Source: Tubiluchus corallicola (lineage: Eukaryota > Priapulida > Priapulimorpha > Priapulimorphida > Tubiluchidae). Taken from it: 64,000 bases of DNA. Under the pieces are notes generated by a model. The model did no database searches. It worked only from the letters and a program-made list of their open reading frames with translations, and had not been told where the DNA came from. The stretch lies in the NCBI GenBank assembly GCA_030141605.1, contig JAQGDQ010000459.1, positions 1 to 64,000 on the forward strand, given 5' to 3'. Position 1 is the stretch's first letter; every line of letters starts with the position of its first letter. Shown piece by piece: positions 58,901 through 64,000 of this stretch. Made by a program: the position numbers and the translations under genes.

Positions 58901-61900
58901 ACTTAGCATATTGAGTAGTTTAGTCTGGTGTACACTTGTGTGATCGTACACACTATTTTATTGATCGCCTGCTTGCTACAGCCCGAGCTGTACAGTGTTC
59001 TGCTGCTATTCCAGGAAAAACCAACCAATCAACCAACGACAAATTAAAGTTGTTTCATCTTTTGACAGGAATTACTCCTTAAAGTCAGAGTAGACTTGAG
59101 ACCAAAGTTGTGTTGTGTTGTGTCTGAACAGTTAAAATTTTCTGCATTAGCGAATTTCACACAAGTGATACTGTACATTGTTACAGTGCAAACACTGCAG
59201 TTACTGAAAGCTTTTTTTGAATTTTTTAGTCTAAAATCAATTTTTAATTTGTCTAGGGTAAAAGCAAGCACACGTCATATATAATTTTGCAGGAAAATCC
59301 ATTGTGTGAGGAGTAGAAACCTACAAAAATTGTCAAATGTAACTTAATCGTTGCTTAGGGAGAGCAGTTTTTCATGAACCAGTGCAAAATGCAACAATCG
59401 CTTACTGTCCTGAAGGAGTTAAAGACATCTCAATTAGAAACAAAAATTCGCATAGTCAAATCACACTTCGATTCTTGGTATTTTTCTAATTAGAGCATAA
59501 CTTCACTAATGTAAACCTGCAAACTGTATAGTCTAATGAACTTTGATGGCTGCTACCTTTCACCTGTATCTTTTCTTATATTTTCAGTTTGCCGTTTTCT
59601 TGTGGCTTATGACGTACATTGCTCATTGGTTGGATGCTTCTACTCTTCTAATCTTGGGTGCGTATTTAATGTTTTTTCAGGTAAAAACGTCTAGCCATGC
59701 CGATTGGGCACCGATAGTAGCTGATTTTTCAATTTAAAGTCGAAGAAATTTGAATTTTAAAGCACATCCTTAAAAACTTTCTGTTCAAAGTTGTATTACT
59801 TAACATTACGCTTATTTGCTTGTAAGATTGAATTTTAAGCATAACTAGCAAAAAAAAATTTCTTAGTAATTTAAAGTGTTTGCTTCAATTGATAAAATAG
59901 GTCACTAACTCACCTTCCCAGTGTGCACCACTGGCTCACCAAAAACACAGTATTGATTTTATTGAGAAGATACCGTAATTTATGCTTTTCCTTAATTAGC
60001 AAAGTTTGTGCTATGACTATTTTTTCAATCTTTATGCAATATTTCTAAACCTGTTCAAAATGACTTATTGTTAGAATGGCTGCACCTAGTGGTCATCGCG
60101 GGAATTTAAACTTACAGGTTTCATATAGTGTTACTGTTAATGTAGCTCTGTGTGCAGTAAGACAGTATGTGAGAGTGATTTTCAGATAAATTTTTTAGCT
60201 TTATCTAAATAAAATGTTTTCTTGTCTTGTAATCATGAAGCTGCATTGTCATTCTTATTAATATTTCTATGGTTATTGGTGTTTGTAAACTTGAGTTTGT
60301 GCTGTCGCTCAAAATTCACACCTAGAAATTTTACATCATCTGCGTGATATACAGGTATAAGCTTTTCTGTAACAACTGAAGTTTGAAAATTTCAACTCGT
60401 GAGTTCTGTTTATACATTCACATTGTGTAAACGATATCAGAAAAACTAATAGGACTCAGATCAATTCATTACTAAACATTAATTACATTGCTAATGATTA
60501 CTTCATGAATAAAATTAATAATTATTGCTTTTCGGACCTAGCTGGTGCATTCTGGGATTGTGGGGATTTTTAGGCGTGTGTGCTAAGCAAGAGTGTTACT
60601 AGCCATGACTGTTTTGACATACATAAAAATTCACTGATCTCTCTTTTAAGTTACATTAAAACCTACTTGGCATTGTGTATTGGCACATATAACTAGTACT
60701 GATAATCAACTAATATAATTAACTACTTAATCAATGATACTTGTTGTTTGTTTCAGCATTTATTGCACTTTTCACTATTCCTAAAATCTACGAAACTCAC
60801 AAAGAGAAGATAGACATGTATATGGAGAAAGCCGAGGCGCAAGCCAAGGACGTTGTAAAAAAGTAAGTTTTTCATTACCTTTTACATGATTCTAATTCTC
60901 GTGATGATTAGTATCAAGCTTAACTCCTTCAGAACCGTAAGTGTTTGCTGCATGGGTTCATGAGCATAAAAGCTGCTCTCATTAAACAGGGATTACATTA
61001 TATTTAATCATTTTTGGAAGTTTCTACTCCTCGCACAATGGATTTTCATGCAAAATTACATGAGAGTTCCATTTGCTTACCTTAGGCAAATTAGAAATCG
61101 ATTTTTGACAAATTTAATGAAAAAAATTTCAGTAACTGCAGTGTTTGCCCTTTAACAATGTACAGTATCACTTGTGTGAAATCAGCCAATCCAGAAAATT
61201 TCAACTATCCAGACACAACGCTCTGATACACTTTGGCCTCAAGTCTACTCTATTTTTAAGGAGAAATTCCTGTTACAAGATGAAACAACGTTAATTCGTC
61301 CTTGGCTGATCTGTTGCTTGTTCCTGGAACTCAGCACAACAGACAGTTATCTTGAGCTGTTGTAAGCAGGCAGTCAATAAATTGGTGTGTACGATCACGC
61401 AAGTGTACACCAGACTAAGCTACTCAATAGGCTAAGTTGGAGTGCCTGAAAATGCTGTGTCTTCCTTAATGTTATCCAATTAAATCACTTTTAAATGTTT
61501 AAACAAATGGCATGATTGGATTTCTGAAATTGTCTTGAATAGAACAGCACCTAATTTGTAATCATTAGCAGTAGCAGAAACGTCATAGATCTTATAAGAC
61601 CTATTTTGAATGGTGCGGTGCTGATGGAGTTAATTATAGTGACTTAAAACGATGAAGAAAATTACAAAATTATTCTGATGTCCAGCATCAGAAGAAGATT
61701 AAGTTGCCTTACCTTATGCCATATCTTTCCTTACATTATGCCATATCTTTCCTTACATTATGCCATATCTTTCCTTACATTATGCCATATCTTTCCTTAC
61801 ATTATGCCATATCTTTCCTTACACACATTTGAATACTGTAATTGTACTACAGGTGTGTATATTCAGAGAGAGATGATTTTTCAGACATTATTCGACTGAA

Positions 61901-63448
61901 ATGCCTAGGGAAGCTTTACTTTCGTAAGAAATGAATATAGTTAAAATTACATCATTTTACTGTATCTAATCAAAGTATGGGTAGGGTTTTGTTTTTTCGA
62001 AATGTTAGGAGTTCGTAGTAATCGTGCACGGAATCTCTAAAACCGGAAGCTCAGATACAGTGTGATTCATTATTTTCTCAACCCACCTCTTTACGTTGGA
62101 GAGAGACGACGAGATAATGATCGAAAAGTTAATCTTTTCTGAAAATGAAATAATGTTCCAGCTAGGAAAAGCAATATGGCTTCCTGAGCAGTCATACGTT
62201 AATTACAGAAAACCGGCAAAGGAAATGAAATTGCATAGTGTGTGGGTTAAATCCTTTGCTATGAAAAAGTTTTTGTAATGATGCGATGAAGCCACATCTA
62301 TTTAATTTTTGAAACCACCCTTTGACCGAAACACAGACAGAAGGTGTGAAAAAGATGGTACTGAGTTTTTATTTGAACCAAGAACGTTTGGTTTGCAAGT
62401 TCAGTGCTATGACCATTAGGCCACTTAAGCTCCTTGTAATCAAGGAAAGCCATATTCAAAATTTGTGATTCATCCACCGTTAAGTGTTAAATTACTAATA
62501 CTTAAGTAATTACCAAATATATATTTTTTTTAATTATATAGCACCTAGTATAATCTGTTGGTACATGTAATAGATTAATTATTTATGTTAAAATTACGAT
62601 ATTAATTAATTATTATACGTGAATTATGTTAGGCAGTAAAAAATTAGGCTAACTAATTAGTAGTTAATCCACTGTGAGTTAAGCAACATTTGGAAATATA
62701 ATTAGTTGGGAAGCTGTTAGGATTGAATAAGTGCTTACATTGACCACAAGGAGCTTTTTATTTTAGTAGTCATGGCATTGGATTTGTGATTTGAAGGTCC
62801 GTGGTTCAAATTCAAGCGCAGTCTCAACTTTCACGGTTCCTCTTTCTGGTCAAGTTCGGTTTAAAAACTTGAGAGAATTAAGCCTCTAGTTTATTCCTTT
62901 ATTTATTCATAATAAGATTATAAATGAAAGTGAACATAATAAGTCTAGTTTTCATTCAAAATTCTGTACCCGGTTTCATAAAGCCATTACTATAATAAGA
63001 ATAATTTTGTTTAGGAGAAGTTACTGGTTAAGTAACTCAATACTTATTTCTAATTTTGTCCTGATTATTACCTGCATGTTACTTTGATGAACCCGCGTGC
63101 TTGGCCGAAGAACCAGCGGTACCTTTTTTGAGTTTTTGGTATGACTCGGTTAGGAATTGAACCCACGACCTCCGGGTGCAAAACAAGCATGCCTCCAGTA
63201 AGCTACGTCACTCAATTAAAGACGTTGTTTAATGATTGTAATAAAGACATTGTTAATTGAGTGACGACTTTGTGAAACCGTCCTCGGTTACCACAATTCA
63301 AAATGACTTTGTGAAACCGTCCTCGGTTACCACACTTCAGAATGACTACGAAAAAGTTTCATCCTGTTTCATTTACTAGATTCATTTTTGCACTTATTTC
63401 AGAGTGAAAGAGAAGCTGCCTATTGGCAAGAAAGAGAAGACGAACTAG
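41797..63448 (+). CDS. RTN: Reticulon gene (long, short and cassette isoforms)
   Basis: ER membrane protein that wedges into the cytosolic leaflet and shapes tubules. Long form: 41797-43936, 56968-57175, 58493-58631, 59588-59657, 60757-60862, 63403-63448 (2709 nt, 902 aa). Short form: 45619-45655 plus the same five exons (201 aa). A 99-nt exon at 47023-47121 can be added to either without changing frame. The reticulon-homology domain has two long hydrophobic hairpins (from AVCFGSSFLTLL and from FAVFLWLMTYIAHW) separated by a ~63-residue loop with QAVQKTDDGHPFK and LRRIFLVEQ. The C-terminus K-E-K-T-N is a KxKxx ER-retrieval signal, as in vertebrate RTN4. Which vertebrate paralogue it matches is not decidable, as invertebrates usually have one. 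Confidence 0.95.
44582..44953. mobile_element. hAT-type MITE (family F), copy 3
   Basis: Inverted ends taggggtgagcat and atgctcaccccta with a perfect 8-bp duplication GTAACCAT at 44574-44581 and 44954-44961. In the reticulon intron, 630 bp after the long first exon. Confidence 0.95.
45389..45478 (+). promoter_or_regulatory. Candidate internal promoter and upstream ORF of reticulon short form
   Basis: TATAAATA at 45389-45396, about 230 nt before the short-form ATG. If used, the leader would contain a small upstream ORF at 45452-45478 (MDPPRCSS, stop). Inferred from sequence only. Confidence 0.35.
45619..45655 (+). CDS. RTN: Reticulon short-form first coding exon
   Basis: ATG at 45619: MEDTIDNGMSNE then phase 1 donor gtaagt, the same phase as the long exon, so it can join 56968. 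Short first exons from an internal promoter are standard in reticulon genes (C-type isoforms). Confidence 0.75.
45656..47022 (+). other. Reticulon intron after short first exon
   Basis: No further exon found; a short palindromic patch ggatccctggatcc near 46290. Confidence 0.35.
47023..47121 (+). CDS. RTN: Reticulon cassette exon (99 nt)
   Basis: Acceptor ttatttcag, donor gtaagt, phase 1 at both ends, 99 nt. It encodes TDAVEAIGEAISSSTTSKEK then CCWYNTDNLDPR. Symmetric phase makes it optional between either first exon and 56968. Its 3' end and donor are seeded into the adjoining 48-bp minisatellite. No database support, so it could be a chance exon. Confidence 0.6.
47105..47735. repeat. Minisatellite seeded at reticulon cassette exon 5' splice site
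   Basis: About 13 units of 48 bp. Core: ttcatttgtgggtggtgccc then agttcgatcctc(a/g)taagtttgactgac. The part gatcctcg..taagttt corresponds to the exon end and donor. The first unit (47166) and the last (about 47692) keep CGTAAG; most middle units have CATAAG and so lack GT. Confidence 0.9.
47736..50059 (+). other. Reticulon intron, no gene seen
   Basis: AT-rich sequence with a ttaggttaggtt-like short repeat near 48855. Around 49820-49910 there are reiterated gtacttg motifs that may be part of the degraded hAT element that follows. Confidence 0.35.
50060..50300 (+). pseudogene. hAT transposase fossil (C-terminal dimerisation region)
   Basis: One frame reads SSAGVERALNIAGKIFRAT, and after a shift RLTDTNFETLMFVN, matching the conserved SS.(S/G)VER.FS.AGKI..…RL…..E.LMF region of hAT transposases. 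Only the tail survives. Confidence 0.7.
50301..52184 (+). other. Reticulon intron, mostly featureless
   Basis: A GC-richer block at about 50880-51120 stays open on both strands (85 codons +, 79 codons -) and could be an unrecognised exon or repeat. No family recognised. The rest shows nothing. Confidence 0.3.
52185..52558. mobile_element. MITE with CAGGGTTCCCACAG ends, probably hAT
   Basis: Left end cagggttcccacag and right end ctgtgggaaccctg are perfect inverted repeats. The interior repeats motifs like ggaaaagtcagggaaa. No target duplication could be confirmed. Confidence 0.85.
52559..53547 (+). other. Reticulon intron, no feature
   Basis: Nothing recognised. Confidence 0.35.
53551..54084. 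mobile_element. MITE with ~27-bp inverted ends and TTA flanks, Harbinger-like
   Basis: Left cggcgaattcagactagcga and right tagtctgaatacgccg are inverted repeats with few mismatches, flanked by TTA on both sides (53548-53550, 54085-54087). A 3-bp TTA target fits PIF/Harbinger. Inside are about three partial repeats of ~115 bp with core ttcagacttgg(g/a)agttttc. Confidence 0.8.
54088..56967 (+). other. Reticulon intron, no gene supported
   Basis: A 64-codon frame at 54608-54802 looks protein-like but matches nothing I know. There is a (CTAT)n tract near 56175. No exon found. Confidence 0.35.
56968..57175 (+). CDS. RTN: Reticulon homology domain exon 1
   Basis: Acceptor tttttcag, donor gtaagt, phase 1 in and phase 2 out. 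VDLIYWRNPKKSAVCFGSSF, the first hydrophobic hairpin, then KTLQAVQKTDDGHPFK. Confidence 0.95.
57667..58407. mobile_element. Candidate hAT-like MITE
   Basis: Left agggaagttaccgaaac and right gttccggtaacatccct are inverted repeats, and TTTGCCA occurs next to both ends, consistent with a target duplication. 741 bp, AT-rich, non-coding. Confidence 0.65.
58493..58631 (+). CDS. RTN: Reticulon homology domain exon 2 (loop)
   Basis: Acceptor ttttttctag, donor gtattt. EHFDKDVHISTDKVRHWADV, AVSHINPILTDLRRIFLVEQ, FADTVK: the inter-hairpin loop with the conserved LRR(L/I)FLV. Confidence 0.95.
58688..59422 (+). mobile_element. TTAA-flanked MITE family A, copy 4
   Basis: Starts ttaacttcttctggaccg, ends gtcctgaaggagttaa. 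In the reticulon intron, 57 nt after an exon. Confidence 0.88.
59588..59657 (+). CDS. RTN: Reticulon homology domain exon 3
   Basis: Acceptor attttcag, donor gtgcgt. FAVFLWLMTYIAHWLDASTL then LIL: first half of hairpin 2. Confidence 0.94.
59915..60240. repeat. Interspersed repeat family B, copy 3
   Basis: Shares gaatggctgcacctagtggtc and tttaaacttaca-type blocks with 1-230 and 7150-7440. Confidence 0.6.
60757..60862 (+). CDS. RTN: Reticulon homology domain exon 4
   Basis: Acceptor tgtttcag, donor gtaagt. FIALFTIPKIYETHKEKIDM then YMEKAEAQAKDVVK: end of hairpin 2 and the amphipathic tail. Confidence 0.95.
60920..61633 (-). mobile_element. TTAA-flanked MITE family A, copy 5
   Basis: Starts ttaactccttcagaaccg, ends ggtgctgatggagttaa, reverse orientation relative to copies 1, 2 and 4; 58 nt after an exon. 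Confidence 0.88.
61712..61824. repeat. 22-bp minisatellite in reticulon intron
   Basis: Five nearly identical units with core atgccatatctttccttaca. Confidence 0.95.
62370..62445 (-). repeat. tRNA-like SINE fragment
   Basis: Minus strand has gtggcctaatggtcatagca (A-box-like) and, ~35 nt on, cttggttcaaat (B-box-like). Confidence 0.5.
62765..62825 (+). repeat. tRNA-like SINE fragment
   Basis: tagtcatggcattgga (A-box-like) and gtccgtggttcaaattc (B-box-like) at tRNA spacing. No good acceptor stem. Confidence 0.5.
63095..63216 (-). repeat. tRNA-derived SINE
   Basis: Minus strand: gacgtagcttactggaggca (A box), ggtcgtgggttcaattcc (B box), then a conserved tail including gagtcataccaaaaactc and ggtaccgctgg. 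This tail resembles tails shared among many invertebrate tRNA SINEs. Confidence 0.65.
63403..63448 (+). CDS. RTN: Reticulon last coding exon
   Basis: Acceptor cttatttcag, TAG at 63446-63448. VKEKLPIGKKEKTN, with a KxKxx retrieval signal at the end. Confidence 0.94.
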
Positions 63449-64000
63449 TGCTGCTTTCCAACGCAGGCATTCATTTTGATGTAAAGTAATCTTGGTATTT
63501 TCATGTTACTTTTGGTATTTATCAAGAATAAATCATAGAACACATGGAGCTGCCCATCTCAACTTGGACCATGCTTGCACTTTACACACATTTGAACTGA
63601 TTTATTCGTCACGAATTCAATTACTCACTAACCTTTTTCCTGATCTGTATTCTGTTATCTGGCAAACCATTTGCTTTGTTGAATACTGTTTGCTTATTGA
63701 TGATATTGATATAATTACAGTTGTGGTTGGCTTGGCAATTGTGAAAGTATTATTGTGGTTGATGATTTTTGACGGCAGCTCGACTAACGTTGGCAACACT
63801 GATGCAGATATTTGTTGCCATCCAGAAGAACTGAAATTACAAAAGTAAAATGTGTGTCATTTTCTATTTTCCCTTTTGACTTTTCAAGGATTTTTTCAGA
63901 TGTGTTTGCTATATTTTTGTTTGATGAGTGCAGTCAAATGACTTTATTTTCATTAAGTAATAACTATGACAACAATTGTGTTATTTTTTGTTGTTTCTTT
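63449..64000 (+). other. Reticulon 3' UTR
   Basis: An AATAAA lies at about 63527, so the transcript may end near 63550 or continue. A 118-codon frame here has no recognisable similarity and is not called. Confidence 0.5.

Noticed and set aside
63492-63848. 118-codon frame after reticulon
   Set aside because: Lies in the 3' UTR, no recognisable domain, composition like surrounding sequence.

Overview
This is a 64 kb piece of an AT-rich animal nuclear genome, most likely a non-vertebrate metazoan and probably marine. The evidence is spliced genes with GT-AG introns of 0.05-10 kb, metazoan-type genes (protein kinase D, serine palmitoyltransferase subunit 2, reticulon), CR1/L2/jockey-like LINEs, hAT-type MITEs, tRNA-derived SINEs and an unusual density of minisatellites. 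I could not determine the species or phylum.

Layout. (1) About 1-12.2 kb, + strand: the 3' half of a protein kinase D gene, from the catalytic loop to the stop codon. It contains a pair of apparently mutually exclusive exons (4491-4575 and 4621-4696). (2) 12.2-13.45 kb: a convergent intergenic gap with a 37-bp minisatellite. (3) About 13.45-38.13 kb, - strand: a complete 12-exon SPTLC2 gene. Its exons (66+174+155+146+125+94+106+220+127+136+130+93 nt) join in frame to 523 codons plus stop. Its introns hold MITEs, decayed LINEs and, inside intron 1, two LINE copies around a (GA)n tract. (4) 38.1-40.5 kb: a divergent intergenic region largely filled by MITEs, one nested in another. (5) About 40.5-64 kb, + strand: a reticulon gene with a long acidic first coding exon (isoform about 902 aa), a second short first exon (isoform about 201 aa), a 99-nt cassette exon and five shared reticulon-homology exons.

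The genes do not form one pathway. SPTLC2 (sphingoid-base synthesis at the ER) and reticulon (ER membrane shaping) share a compartment and are divergently arranged. Protein kinase D acts in diacylglycerol signalling.

The most unusual signal is shared by all three genes. In each, a minisatellite has grown out of an exon's 3' end together with its 5' splice site, so the exon tail and donor are repeated in tandem into the intron: PKD at 9254-10240, SPTLC2 at 17667-17935, reticulon at 47105-47735. In PKD and SPTLC2 most or all repeated donors are intact, while in reticulon most copies have lost the GT. Other minisatellites sit inside transposable elements or next to splice acceptors. All exon calls come from reading the sequence by eye against remembered protein families; no alignment or transcript data was used.
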